Below are positions 25,836-38,687 of a stretch of DNA of 64,000 nucleotides, piece after piece. Location: the NCBI GenBank assembly GCA_000442125.1, contig KE546983.1, forward strand, positions 1-64,000, read 5' to 3'. Position 1 is the first letter of the stretch. Each line of letters begins with the position of its first letter. The translations under genes and the position numbers were made by a program. This DNA is from Opeltia flavorubescens. Its lineage: Eukaryota; Ascomycota; Lecanoromycetes; Teloschistales; Teloschistaceae. The notes below the pieces were generated by a model, which was not told where the DNA came from, did no database searches, and worked only from the letters and a program-made list of their open reading frames with translations.

Positions 25836-27990
25836 ATGGATACAAGACCTCATTCCCCAAACAGACAGATCCTTCAAACAGACAAAAAATGGATCACAGA
25901 TCATTTAGATATCGAAGAACATACTGTAACGCTAACAAATTCAAAGTACTCAACGGATATTGAAAGGGCGAGCTCTCAATCCGGGAACCTTGAGGATTTA
26001 GTTGAACCTTACAACAACGCCAAACTTGACGGCGTATAGAGAGATAAAGAGCCAGAAAACTATATTCTTAATTATATTGAACCTACTATTGGCAGTTTTA
26101 GCACATTCAACAGCAATATATCTCTTTCGCATGGCCTTATTGCTCGCAAAAGTCAACCTGTTCGTGCTATCGAGAATATCCTATTCATCAAGAACACCTC
26201 ACGGTCACTATATATTAAGAAGAAGGGCTACGCATCGATATGTTATATTGCAGAAGGGGAACAAAAGTTCTGAGAGTATACCAAAAATTTCGTCTTTATA
26301 GAATCACCTCCGGGATATGATAAGGAGAATCTTGTCGACTATTGANCGGGTAAGATTGGATTCGGGCTCAACGACAAAGAGTCAGCCTTGAAAGAATTAC
26401 GTGACAGAGAGATATAGAAAGCAGGTCCTTATGAGATTTTCTAGTGTCTAGTGATAGAAGACGAAACATTGGGCTACTTGGAGAAGGTTCAGTTATATCA
26501 AATATTTGCAATAGACCAGCGGTCAGAGATGTCTCAGATACCTTGCACTTTGCCGCAATAATATGATTTCTGGTTCCTCGTGATTATACTCTCTACAATC
26601 TCACGAATAGTCCTCACCATTCATTTTCACCTTTGAGACAATTCATAGCCCATCTATAGGTATATGAACAGCTTCGCGCAAGATGAATGGCTGGAGTGGT
26701 GCAGAACTCTGCTAGATAAGACCCAAGATATATTACTTGCATTGACGATACGATACTGGCCAATAATGGATAGAACTAAAATCAGTTTCAGAAGCTTTTC
26801 TAAGCTTGAAAATGTACATTTCGTGATGGTCAGAGCGGCTGACTTGAGCAGCATCTTCGAAAATATCGACGCAGGCGAGTTAGAAAGTATACCGAAGGTT
26901 TAGAGCATAACAATCTTTTCCTCGAAGAGACTGTTGGAGAATGCGAAGTCAAGCACGGCGATATGTATCTATAGGCCGGTTCTGACTACATCGCCGTCCA
27001 GGTACAAGAGTTTATTCCTGTCACCTTATATCAGTCGGTGACCAATATTCATTCTTGGCAGGGAGCAGCGCTTCCCGGGGTTCGTGATCGAAGACCTTGT
27101 AATGATTGCGAAGAAGAAAGTAGTGTGCACGCTGGGCAATGAAGATGTTATGTATCTGACTGGCCAGCCCACGGTCATCATGTAACGCCTAGTGCGAAAA
27201 CGGCTATCCATTACAGGCCAACCTACCGTTTGAGGACGAATTTGTCACGCTTTGTCCCCCGTCAATCCCGTCCAAGAAGAGCGAAAATTGATTACCTAAA
27301 GATTTGTCCTGGCTTATTGCAGAGCTTCAGCTTAGGGACGTAGGACTCCAGCTGTGGATCAATCAGGCACGTAACATAATCAATGCTGCCAGGATAAAAC
27401 CTGTGAAGGCGACAGTCAATAGTCCCCCGAACCCCGACAACGGAAACCCCACACGCAATTTCAATCTAGTGAGTGTATTCGGAGCTTCAGCTCAGATTGG
27501 AAAAGGAGTTTCGATCAAGCCACAAGCCTTGCTTTTCGAAATTAAACAGGAATGCATTCGAAAAGGAATTTTTATCCCATCCCGTGCTATGGCGCTGAGA
27601 ATAAGGGTTCCCGAGACCATCTCGCCTTCGTTTCAAGTAGGGAGACTCTGGAGGTGATCTAATATCATTCTTCATCCGCCAAACAGGCTATATCACACCT
27701 ATATTATAAGCTTCCAGCTGCCCGATCTATCAATATTTTCATCTTGGAAGCTCCCTGCACAGAAAATTCAATTGATGTTCGCGGAGCTTTTTTATGCTAT
27801 TCAGTAGCGGGGACTGGAATAGGTTTTCTCTACTTTGATAAGTGTTATCTCTCTATGGCTTCGTTTCTCTCAGCTCAAGTCATTCTCTTCGTTAAATTGA
27901 AGTGGTTATTAAGCTATTTACAGCTATACCCAAGCACTCAAGTGACGTATATAAAAAAGCAAAACCGGACTACGTGCATCATCTCTTTAT
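25836..27990 (+). pseudogene. Decayed protein-coding gene, family unknown
   Basis: A + strand reading path continues for a long way and is repeatedly cut by single stop codons. Around 26040-26570 the frame reads RDKEPENYILNYIEP, SHGLIARKSQPVRAIEN, IKKKGYASICYIAEGEQKF, a stop, then VFIESPPGYDKENLVDY, GKIGFGLNDKESALKELRD and VIEDETLGYLEKVQLYQIF. Further fragments (26664-26903; 27304-27657; about 27600-27960) continue in other frames. Most interruptions are TAG or TAA where C-to-T or G-to-A would restore Gln or Trp. An ambiguous base sits at 26346. I do not recognise the family, and the fragments may come from more than one gene. Confidence 0.5.
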
Positions 27991-29880
27991 AGAGTCGTAT
28001 CTAGATTAACGAAAAGATCAGCTCCCTAGCCTCCTAACAAAAACGACTTTTGCAGAGAATGTTGTGAAAGATATCCTAAAAAGTAATTCAAAATAACAAT
28101 TATACATTCTAGACTCTCAGCCAATTCGAATAATATGAGACTTCCGGATACTATCAGTCAGGTGCGAGGATCCTCGCGGCAAACACGTCCAGGTACGGCA
28201 AAATCAACTTGAAAAAGCCGATCTCGTCGTAATATATCCGTAGGACAAGGCTATCTTAGTTTCTTCGTCAGGGTAGATGTTAAGCTTTTCAAAGGTACGC
28301 AAGACGACGACGTTGATGTCAGAATCTTAGATCCGGCCAAGCTCCGGGGGACCATCAATCATGACAGTGGTGACAACACTGGCAGCTTCGGGCTTAGGTG
28401 TATCAACTGGCTGTTGGCCGTTTTTCCTGATTCCGGCTTGGAGACTCTAGACATGGAGCAAAAGTCCTGAGCTCAAATACCTTGGTCTTGAATACAACCA
28501 TGAAGAAGGCTCAGGATCCAATCTTAGATTGATGATATCATTGTTCTTCGTTGAATAGCGACTAAGATCAAGCTGGAGCTCAAGTATACACATTTTCCTG
28601 ATATATAGAGCTTCAGTACTGGCCCTAGGGAAGGATCGCAAAGGCCATTCTGGTAAACGTTGGCGATATGCTTGAAAGTCTTCTTGGCCATAAAACAGGA
28701 GAATTGCCTTACGCCACTACCAACGTAAGTATTAGATGTCCGGGCGCGAGGGAGATCATTCCCGGCTAGTCTGCTCTTGGGATAAATGGAATTACTGTTC
28801 TGAAAACTGAACTCCAGGTCCGAGAAATCTTATCTACACTCAAAGAACCCCGGAGGAGGGAGTAGGCTATTTCTAAGAAGATCATCAAAGCGGCTATTAC
28901 CGAGTACGATCGAGTCGCAGTTCCAATACTTGGACTAATTACCGAGCCCTTCATCCTTCGACCAGATGTTTAATCTCTGGATTCAAGATGATTAAATAGC
29001 AAGAGATGAGCCTCGTAGGCTCACGAAATAAAGATTTTAAAATGATAGGACGTTGACCCGACCAAATTTAGGGGGAGAAACTATATTAGAAGAAGACGAA
29101 GAGCGACCTAAGACGGTTACTGTATCTCGATTATATTCGATATCTACCGGGAAAGAAACCACGGTTCTATCGTTCGTGATTCTAGCTTATCTCCTGGAAA
29201 GCTAATATCAGATGAATCTACCCAATTATCTTAAGGGGATTACATCTTTCAATTAGTCAAGGATAAACCGCAGCTTACTCCAGAAAGCAAAGCGCTATAC
29301 GGATTAACTATAGGGCCCTTGACGATCGAGAACTTCGGCCTCTAATACGGAGACAAATAGATCGGTATTGTATTAGATGCTAAATTTCTCTTCAGCTCTA
29401 TCGGACTATCTCTATTCAACTCCAGCCTTCATTTTCTATTTAATAGGGAAAATAACTTCACCAAACCACCGAAAAAGATTGACTGGTCGTCAAACAGCTT
29501 GATTTTACCTTTTAACCGACCACCACTCATTGTTACTGGTGGACGTATACATTCGAAAGATAAGGGTACGGGCATCTAACCTGGCGGTCTTGTCACCAAT
29601 TTTAAACCATAGATACCAAGCTTATCACATCCCTGGTCATAGCATTAATATCAGAGGTACATCTTGGCATTTGAGTGTACCAAGCTTTTTAATGCCGTGT
29701 GCGACCAGGGATGTAATAGAGTATAGGATTGATATAAAAGAAAAGTAAAGACATCTAATCACCTTATCCTTAGCGATGGAACTTTAATGATTTAAACATC
29801 CAGACATTCTCAATCATCCGACGGAGCAAGGAGAAATATAATAGTAATCGTCTTCTGCAAGCTGAATGGTCCAATTTTCA
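27991..29880. other. Degraded sequence with coding fragments, no assignable gene
   Basis: Short open stretches with protein-like character appear but cannot be joined. One lies on the + strand near 29080-29190 (ETILEEDEERPKTVTVSRL, then STGKETTVLSFVILAYLLES), another on the minus strand at 28447-28641. No domain was recognised. The area resembles its flanks: ordinary GC content, frequent TAG and TGA, no coherent intron pattern. Confidence 0.5.
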
Positions 29881-32800
29881 CCATCGGATCTGCTAACGTG
29901 TCTGACTTGACTGGTGATGTCGGAGCGAATTAAATATTAGCCTACTTGCCGAGTTCCCTTCGTCATGCCAAGGGGAACCGGAATGGCTGGAGAGTCCAAT
30001 ATCGCGGCATCGAAGAGCCTCATGTCCCCTGGTCGCTCCCAACGTTAAGGTTGCTGTAGTCGGTGTTGCTTCTTTGGACGCATCTAGTTTCCCTTCGCCA
30101 GTTGAAATCGCTCACGCCGAACGTGGAATCGTCTGCACTTTGTATATAGATACTGGCGCATTCAAATTGGAGGCTCAACGATCTCCAAGTTCGTTCGTCC
30201 TCGATCCAAGCTGCCGTTTCACAGGCGGTTTTGCTTTTTCTTTCGTGGTTCAATGGCGACACAGTGAACCCGCTTGCTGAAGATTTGGTAGTAATCATGT
30301 GCGGATATTAATCAAGCGATTCACCTTCCACCCCAATATCCGAATCGACCACGAATCGGTATCGAATGTTGCCTTGACTTATATGTCAAGGCAATGAGTG
30401 AGGCCTACTTCACTATGACTCCAAAGGTATCTATGGCAGGCGGACGACTTCACCCCACGTTAAAGATAGGGTCATCAACCCCCCTTTTCAAACTTTCCAT
30501 TTCTCAGTAGAGGGCGGATATAACCCGGAGTCAGTTTTACACTGGATCTTTCAATCGTCAACACGCGAATATGTTATGAGAGTGGTGCCACTTTCTGAGC
30601 TACAACTTAGAGACTAATCATTCTCGAAGTCGCAAAGTTGTCGGACGAGAGCCTTGCTTTTCGCCGCTTGCCGCATGCTCACTTGCTAGAATATTAGAGC
30701 AAGGCTGCACGAGACGGCAACCCCTATATTCTCGCCCTAATCTAAAAACCCGGCTCTTGAATACCCTCATAAAGCTGAGGCTCAACGCCTTTGCCCGGTA
30801 TCGTGGGCTGATTTATCGAATATGTAAGTCTCTATCGGGGATCTTGCGTAGCTTGACAAGGGCTGCGCCGTTAGGGAATAATTCTTGTGAGACGAGAAAG
30901 GGAATGAGCCATTGAATGCTTGCTCCCACAATCAAAATAGTTCGTTTATTATTCTCCGAACGCTTCTAATGAGGCATTCCACTAGATGTACTATCCATCA
31001 TCTTCGTCTCTAGACTCCAGAAAAGTAGTCCATCTCTGAGCGATGTTAGTATGTCGATACAACGCTAACAGCGTGATAAGATCGAATTAAGTCTCGAATG
31101 ACGCTACTGACTTTAATTCTGATATTATACTTGGACTGGTACCCTTTTCCACGACGATCAACCCTCTCTCTGCTCTCACCATGGTATATAAGGATCGGGT
31201 AGTATCTCCGGAAGGCGCAGCGATGGGCTTGTGTCTATTGGGTCGTGCAGTGCAGAATTGGGTCTGCACACAATAGCAGCCGGGTCTCGAAATATTTTGG
31301 TCCCGTCACTGTCCAAATTACGCTCACTCAGGGTGGCTGTACGTATCGAGTATATACTAATTGCTGCCTATCTTACCCTGCGGCCGGTCCTTTGACTGTC
31401 AATCTTTACTACAGACCTAACCCTGTGCCTATTGTCCATCTCCGATGAGCGAGACTGGGGAGTACGACATTTCAAACCAATACGGGTGATGGGTTGGATT
31501 CACATCCTGTGACCGGCACCGCCACTTATTGTCGGCTTCATCTACCAGATAATAATAAATATCGTGCTTGAGCCTTCGACTTCCGCCAAACCCTGATGAG
31601 AACATAGGTCGCTACTCACGATGAACTTCTACAATCAATTCTTGCTTCAGTCATCAAACAAACTATTACCGGACCCGACACTCATTATTATCTTAAACTT
31701 TACTCTTGTTATGACTTATGTTCAGCTTTTCAATTATCTTATCTGCGATACTGTTACTTGGTAGGTAATGACTATCCTTTGGATATATTGGTGGACGACT
31801 CCAGTGAAGAAAGACTTCAGAGACCAGCTGGTGAACATATCCTCAATCTATGGCTAGTTCAATATCACCATCGAAGTGTACTCGACTTCGCTGGTGGGAT
31901 GGTTGGCGGTATTGCGGATATTCTAACACTCCAACACACCTGGAATTCGGTACGCTAAATTCTCCCCGGGCAACATTCGATGAATATCCGGTCTCGTATG
32001 CTTTAGTCCCATAGAGCCCCTTTCGCCATTTCAGGGACGAATCGCTGCATTGTCTTCGTATCGAGCCGCGTTCAGCGCCAAGGTTTAGAACGCGAACCTG
32101 AGACAGTCTTATCCATGGAGGAGGTACTGCATAGGATGTCATCAATCCAAGCCTAGCAAACATCAAGAAGATCTACTTAAACATGTCAACTCGCCTTCAC
32201 CGAGCCAATCTTGGGCTACCTACAAGTACAGCCTGTGCACAAGGAACCCAAGGGCGAGCTGTTCTGCGTTATAGTCGGAATTTTCAAGAACAAGTGGTCA
32301 AATATCGTAGCCATAAGCGGCGCCTCGCAACGGCTTATTGCAGATGCAGTCGCTTCGGAAGTGACACCCTCGGACGGTAGATATAGCCATTGGCGTAAGC
32401 ATCATGACATCGGCTCGACGTACGCACGCTCATGTACAACGCTCGAGCAGCAGGCAAGTCCAACCCGGAGCAACATAAACGGCAGCGAAAGCGATTCATA
32501 CGAACGCCGCTACGTATCTTCACTCGGGTGAACCTGTTGGCTGTCGTTGGAGAGGATCAAGGTATAGAATTCATTATTCTGCCGTTTGAGGTACTAAGGT
32601 AGCCGACTCGATATCGATCTAAAATAGCAGAATGTCTTGAAGTCTACAAAGATGTCCTCAGCTTAGCTCCTAGACCTGTGCTAAAGCCTTTCCCATCGTG
32701 AGTTTTATGCCAAGCCTCCTTCTGCCTTCAGTCACCTTCTTTTGTAATAATTCAATGCTTATGACCGGATAGATTCGTTGGAACGATTGCACTGGGCTGG

Positions 32801-33220
32801 ATACTATCCATAGCAGGGTCTATAGTATTATACTACCGTTGGCGAGCAAAGCTTCGGGACATATGAGTTTCGAACCCATCCGCACGGCACGAGATGGCAT
32901 TTCGTTGACAGCGAGTTTAGGGTCATATAGCCCTATGGACGGTGGAGATGACCAGATTTGAAGACTCAGCTGCCATGGCTAAAGTCACTCTGGGGGTCTG
33001 TTCACCAGCGCTTTTCAGGCACCTAGGCATGTTATAAAAAAGTCTCAATATTGGGCCATGCAGCTCATATCCAGCCGCGTAGATTGCACATTTCTGTTTT
33101 TTCAAGTCGTGTAAATACCCGCAATACCTTAGGAAGGTTGTATCAGAAGCCGAAGGTTGCGAAGGTAAGCCTTTCGGTGCTGGATATCAGACGATGCCAT
33201 ATCTTGACAGCTTCCTCGAT
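29881..33220 (+). pseudogene. Long decayed gene(s), RIP-type nonsense codons, membrane protein in 3' part
   Basis: From about 30240 to 31420 a single + strand path reads as one protein: STREYVMRVVPLSELQLRD, ALLFAACRMLTC, NPALEYPHKAEAQRLCPVSW, VRRERE, MYYPSSSSLDSRKVVHL, DIILGLVPFSTTINPLSALT, VVSPEGAAMGLCLLGRAVQ. It is interrupted by at least a dozen stops and one frame change near 30870. The stops sit where Gln (CAA/CAG), Trp (TGG) or Arg (CGA) would fit, that is, C-to-T on either strand. Further right, 31740-31960 continues with YWWTTPVKKDFRDQLVNISS, and 32770-33010 contains a membrane-spanning segment VGTIALGWILSIAGSIVLYY followed by RWRAKLRDI. These may be one large membrane-protein gene or two neighbours. 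I cannot name the family. The locus is dead as it stands. Confidence 0.6.
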
Positions 33221-34156
33221 GAGATTGCTCGTTTAAGCCCTGATTCGATCGCTATACAAAAGCTCCTATATCGTCTCTAGGTCATCGAGGCGGACTCTTC
33301 TGATGGGATTCAGTCAGCGCTCCTCNTACAGACATTCCCTTCTGATAGGGATCACGTCTTGAGTAGGAATTGGGTTGCTGTTCCACAGCTTCCGCTAATG
33401 CGTGATAAGGCATTCTGGCCGGGTGGCTTCGAGTCTTTGCTTCGCGGACGAAATAACAGTATGTCCAGAACCCGATCGACCAGCTCGAAATCACGAATTC
33501 CCATTTTGGGGAGAAATACGGCACGCTTGACTTTTTCGTCTGTCTCGCGCTGGAGCCAATACATAGCTATCATAATCCGGTATTGGTCTTTCCCCTCTGT
33601 CTCCATCGCTATCTCTTTCGTCTTTCTCACCACAATCATCTTCACTATATGTCAGCTATTCACCTTACTATCTCCTCAAGCAGAGAAGAAGCCGAACACT
33701 CACATGAATACCAATCTTTAGGAGCCTGCCGTATTCACCATGCGTCTCTTGGCTACTCCTCCTGCCTGTACCATCCTCAACATGACTTAGTCCCTTTCGA
33801 GCAGTCAATTAACCCGTACTGTGCGTATTCAGCATGCGATGTTTCACCTGCCTGGATGGCCAGACTACATGACTATCACCATGTGTCCACAGTGGTCACT
33901 GTATTTAAGCAAGATTATGACTACCACGGGATCGCACACAGATGACCTTCTGGGCATAGAGAGTTTCTGCGAAGAATACTATAACAAGGAAAAGAGTTTG
34001 ATTGATTGAAAACAGTAATTAAACGAAAGGTGTTTTCATCTCGAATATACCAATCTGCCCTGTACGGCACGACTACAGAACGAATAGAAAGAAACACAGG
34101 GTACGCTAGTCTGTTGAAAGCACTCACCGCTGTACGAGNGTCAGATAAGTTACAAC

Positions 34157-34250
34157 TATCCCATCCTGGGTTACGTATAGCATTGGGAGCCTTGATGCTC
34201 AAATACCAAGGTTTACCCCTTATTATAATGCCATGAACCAGGATGGGATA
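34157..34250. repeat. Small inverted repeat (13-bp arms)
   Basis: TATCCCATCCTGG at 34157-34169 is the exact reverse complement of CCAGGATGGGATA at 34238-34250, with about 68 bp between. It could be the termini of a tiny element or chance in a degraded region. No target duplication was seen. Confidence 0.5.
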
Positions 34251-34580
34251 TCAAATCTGTTGGCCCAAGGGCTACATTTGTACTGCACAGCTTCTACTTT
34301 TCACTAAGACTGATATTTCGTTGACGGCACTGGTTTTGGTACCGTGGTTGAGATAAGTCAAAGAAAGAGCGCGTAGTCTTTGACAGGCGGGCGAGGTCTT
34401 TTAGGAACCAGGCTGTTGAAGATGGACTGTGTAAGGAAAACTGAGACTACGGTTGTAGTAACTATTTAAATTTGGTTTCTTCTATCAGTGGAGCGCTCCC
34501 GAGAAGCAGTGATGAGATGATCTAGGCTCGGCAGGGTTGAAGGTGGTCAATATCTGGAGCCATCCGAGAAAACGCAGTCG

Positions 34581-34612
34581 TTCATTGAAACGGAGCTTCA
34601 TTGAAACGGAGC
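34581..34612 (+). repeat. 16-bp perfect tandem duplication
   Basis: TTCATTGAAACGGAGC is present twice back to back. It is a small local duplication with no visible function. Confidence 0.8.
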
Positions 34613-34944
34613 TCTGTTGAGAAGCAACTGGAGTAGGGTTTTCTCCGTAACAAGCTTTTTGCCTAACGTTGGATGAGTCTTCGGAATGGAAAGGCTTTCC
34701 GGATGACGTTTTCCAAGAAATATTGTTAGGAAAAAAGGGTAGTAATGGGATTTAATAATTCGGTAAGCACTACAATGTATCTAATGTCACTGCGGCTTTT
34801 GATGGACGAAGGGATCTAGCGAATCCTTTACACTTTGAAGCTGATCTTTGCTACAGTCTGATTACGTCGGGACTTAGCTAGTTTTCAGTAGGTCTCTGAG
34901 GTAGATGGGTGACATACATTGAGCTCAGAGTACTAGGGGCAGAT

Positions 34945-36293
34945 CCGTGCACACACTTTCTGGAAAAACCTGTCGGGATCCCATTTCCCCACGACATCCC
35001 TCAGAACCCGTGACATCTCCTCTTACGCCGCAAAGAGCTGCCACCACTCTACACAATAACCTTCTTCGCTCGCGTCAGTTATTGCACGAGTGAATCATCT
35101 TCCTTCTTGTTTCAATCAATCGTGAAGCTGACGATGATTGATATCCGATCGTCGATTTGATCAAAGCCAACGGGTCTGGGAAAGTGGCCAATGCGCGCCC
35201 AGGGAGGCAGCAGCCGTTGCAAAATGGGGGTCCAGTTCATGCCTTTGACGCCAACTTGGCGGATCCGTGTGACTCCAGAGTCGTAGGTGGTCTAGATTGC
35301 TGAGATGGTGGCTATGTCATTCTTGATGGTCCCGGTAGCGAAGGTTTGGCGTCTACCTGGGAGTTTGAGCGCGCTGTTATCGTCTGTAGTGCTCGTGATG
35401 GTGCGGTGTTTGCAGGTGCTCCAAAAACTGAACATTCAGGCGAAAGCGGAGCTCTTCCAGTATGTGGGCCAACCGGATTTTGTAGCAGAAGGCGATATAG
35501 CATGCTGTAGATGTATGGTCATTGCCTTGACGCTGAGCGGTTAGATGTAGGAGAAGCAAGCGACGGGGCCGGCGGAGTGAACAGTCTTGTCTCCTGCGGC
35601 GCTTCGATCACTGGCAAGAAGATCAATGTGATATTGGAAATACTTGATGGAATTGGGTGCTTGGGCGGAGAGAGTAAAGAGGTTGCCACTCCAGATCGGT
35701 TCTGTGCGGATCACGCGGTAGACGAAGCGGGTGACGATGCCGGAATGATTGAATCCTGCTTTAAGAGCGCCAAGGAGGTCGCGATAAGTTGTTTCGTTAA
35801 ACTTTGAAGAGGCAGCCCGAAGCGGGAACGACCTCGTATTCAGGCGTATAATCGCAGAAAAGCCCCGAATTAAGGCGTAAAGAAGGAGATGCCCTATATC
35901 AATTATCGATCAGCTCCGCGAGTAGAATAACCAAACGGTGGCGGTCTAAGTCATCGATAACCCAAATACCGGTCACCTAGTCCAGAGAAAGTGGAGGAGG
36001 GATGCATGCCTCCTAATATCAAGCCACCTGTCCCGACGATCGATGACCTGTCTCGCATCACTGCCAAAATTTTCTCATCTAGCGACATCGAAACACCGCC
36101 CCAAGTAATCCCAACCCCAGCCCCGACCGTGATGCTTGCTCGGTTAGCTGAGGGTTCGATATTGTTAAAGGGACCAAGGTCGATGACGACTCCTTAGTGA
36201 ATGGTAGCGGCTCGAAGCACGGGAGAATTTCCACCACCACGGACGGTAAACACGGGCTACAGTTGGTCTTCTGCATGCAGCTTCGCCCTCATA
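34945..36293 (-). pseudogene. FAD-linked oxidoreductase (berberine-bridge type) pseudogene
   Basis: On the minus strand the FAD-binding domain is readable near 36254-35990: FTVRGGGNSPV, GVVIDLGPFNNIEPSAN, ITVGAGVGITWGGVSM, IVGTGGLILGGMHPSSTF. In another frame around 35870-35640 come PEYEVVPASG, then TTYRDLLGALKAGFNHSG with IVTRF directly after, and EPIWSGN. The C-terminal signature WDPDRFFQK lies near 34955-34985. These match, in order, the FAD_binding_4 domain and the C-terminal BBE motif of secreted fungal FAD oxidoreductases, which oxidise sugars or secondary-metabolite intermediates. It is broken: stops lie inside and just before the FAD motif (a TAG at about 36257 and a TAA where ATIH is followed by GVV), with several more stops and frame changes downstream. 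The N-terminus was not located. Confidence 0.82.
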
Positions 36294-37236
36294 CCTAACA
36301 ACCTGATAATCCACTCTAAAAATTGCCAAAGCGATTGGACCTCTGACGTTGGAAATAACGCATGCCTTATTATGGCATGGGTATCCTGTATACTTTGCTT
36401 CTATTAAAGTGTTTGATGTCGTTGATAGCCTACTATATAAAAAAACTCAAGTATTGGCCAAAGTCGACTCCCAGCTCCAGGATGGGAAACCGTGTATAGA
36501 TTTGATTGTCTCAATGTATCATGCACCGACCAGCCAAAATCTTCGTCATTCCCTGTTTTCCAGAAGTATACCAGATCCCCAGAATTTATAACATCCGAGA
36601 GTCAGCTCTCAAGTATCTGTAATAGACCAGCCATTGCTGGAAGCCTCACCAACTTTTTAGAAAGGCTCCGATTAGGAGACTCTTCCCTCGAATATTTCCA
36701 TGAATTTCGGAAAGCATCTTCTCCTTCGAGACTGAACCCGCGGATAATGGGTCGTGTGCACGTGCGCTCGTCGTCAGTCCGACATTTCCTTTTGTTTCTT
36801 ATTTTCTTTGTCCGATATCTGGTTCCTTCGCCCTGACTGTTTCTTTCCTTGTCCGGTTTGGAAGTGACTGCCCAAGGGTATGTATAGAGGAGAAGAAGAG
36901 GTATAGACAGATAGTATGCTTCAAATTCTGTCAATAGTGGTTTCCTACGTGACCCTATAGTATCTTATGATTATCGCTGTAGAGAAAATGTGGCGAAGCA
37001 GCCTCATTGAGATGATGACTCAGAGCATATCTTTTTCTTCCTGATGAATACTGCTTCAACAATTTTTAAGTTCAATACCACTTCCTCTCTTGATATATAT
37101 TGTCAATCTTTCCGTTCAATGTTGTTACCTTGCAGATAACCCCATTCTTGGATGAACATCAAATTATCTATCTTGACCAGCTTTGAGGGAGCCTTTTCGT
37201 ATCCTCTTCTGCTTCCCAGTAACATATCAAATAAAC
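36294..37236. other. Intergenic; no supported gene
   Basis: The missing 5' part of the FAD-oxidoreductase relic may lie here; an open minus frame at 36602-36934 begins with a hydrophobic stretch (YYLSIPLLLLYTYPWA) but does not match that family. The right part (about 36950-37236) should hold the promoter and 5' UTR of the gene starting at 37237. No specific element was identified. Confidence 0.5.
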
Positions 37237-38687
37237 ATGAACGGAAACACAATGCCATCTACCATCATGGCACCAAATGTGAGGTAAGTCGGCGTCCTAT
37301 CCTCGGTGCTTTTCCTGCGCGCAGTTGCCTGATTGTAAAGATTGCCTGGCAAACTACGATATTTGCATCCCCTTGAAATGCCAGGTAGACGCTATGAAGT
37401 TGAATCCAACTGACCCTTGAAACTTCTCTAGTACTATTGGCCACGAGACAAATAGAGGTTGTTTTACAACCTCAGCCCTTGCACGGAAAGCGATAGAGCA
37501 ACTTAAGCAGAAGCCCTCGTGGCCTCTCAAAGCGTCAATCTACTGGCTCAACGACTTTAAACTCATTGACGAGAATCCGATTCCGATATTCAAGAATGGT
37601 ACCAAGCGCTACACTCTGGTACCTTCACAAGACCTTCTTGTACACGAACGCGACGATGATCCAGGCTACGACTTGTTTACAATCACTTGGGCTCCAGGAT
37701 CTGATCCCGAAGAACTGCATCCTATCTTCAAGTATGAGTATTACGAATGGGATAATGGTATCGCTCCGGTAGTCACCCCTCCAGGTCCTTCTCAAACCGG
37801 TCAACTCGAAATGAGGCCCAAAGACTCGGTTTCTCCTTTGCCCAGCATTTTCGTTGCACTCGGTTGGTTAAGGGAGTATGATATGGACTCTGACCAGCGA
37901 GAGTTATCGGAGACCAAGAAGCGGACAACATACTACGTCGTGCTATTGAATTTGAGCACTGATCCCGTGTCGGTATGGCTCATGTTCGACTATCACCTCG
38001 AAGACATTGAGCACGAACGCTTCCGTTGGACAAATCGGCTCGAAGACTATCATCATCGCGGCTTCTCTCGTGAATTTATCGGGGTAAAGTCCGAGCCTAA
38101 GCCGCAAGATGATTTCCCAGAACCGAGTGCGCTTGATATGTCTCGTATCCGCGATTTCCTTCGCCAAAAAACGAACCTCGAAGGCCCATTCCCGCCGATA
38201 GCGGAGTTTAACGCTGTTGCCGAGTCTCAAGGTGAAGACTCTTTTGTTATGGTGCAGCAAGGTGATTCCTGAACCCTCCGCCACTCACTTGTTTGTTCAA
38301 GCTCTGACTGACTGAGTTTCAGTCAACGAATGCCATACGTCAAGCTCATCAAGCGGTACCGAATCCAACCAGGGATCATCAACGCCTACCAACCAGGCCG
38401 TCAACAAGCACCACAACGTCTCGATCGGAAATGTGGATGATGATCTCAGCAAGAAAGACGATCAAGGTTACTTGGGTCTCCCCCGATTTGATCTCGCTCT
38501 CCTCGCCCCCGACGTCAATGCATGGTCCAGTGAAGGCTTCGATGCTCAGCAAGTCTACACTTGTCTCCGTGGCAGCCATGTTCGCCTGGGCTCCAGTCTC
38601 CGAGCCCGGTGCGCTGCCGACGCCGAGATAGAGAGTGTCCGAGAGAGTCGAATCAACTTTGAATCTCTTCGCTTTGGTGCGGATTGA
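37237..38687 (+). CDS. Hypothetical protein, 413 aa, three exons
   Basis: Exons 37237-37283, 37432-38261 and 38323-38687 join in frame to 413 residues. Intron 1 (148 nt) has donor GTAAGT, branch CTGAC and acceptor CTCTAG; it restores a Ser codon across the junction. Intron 2 (61 nt) runs from GTGATT through a doubled CTGACTGAC to TTTCAG. Without it the protein would end at a TGA at 38270. The start gives MNGNTMPSTIMAPN; a second ATG at 37267 is possible. The middle is best conserved-looking: ASIYWLNDFKLIDENPIPIF, YDLFTITWAPGSDPEELHPI, SIFVALGWLREYDMDSDQR, TYYVVLLNLSTDPVSVWLMF. After intron 2 comes a Ser/Asn-rich stretch and a tail LGLPRFDLALLAPDVNAW. No signal peptide or membrane segment. I do not recognise the family. 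It converges with the gene at 39737-41059. Confidence 0.75.

Larger units (their letters stand above)
33221..34944. other. No supported gene; degraded sequence with two small repeats
   Basis: Overlapping open frames on both strands at 33350-33720 (up to 120 codons) have no recognisable domain and no splice context. Ambiguous bases lie at 33326 and 34139. From 34250 on I see no coding character until the FAD-oxidoreductase relic begins. Confidence 0.55.
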
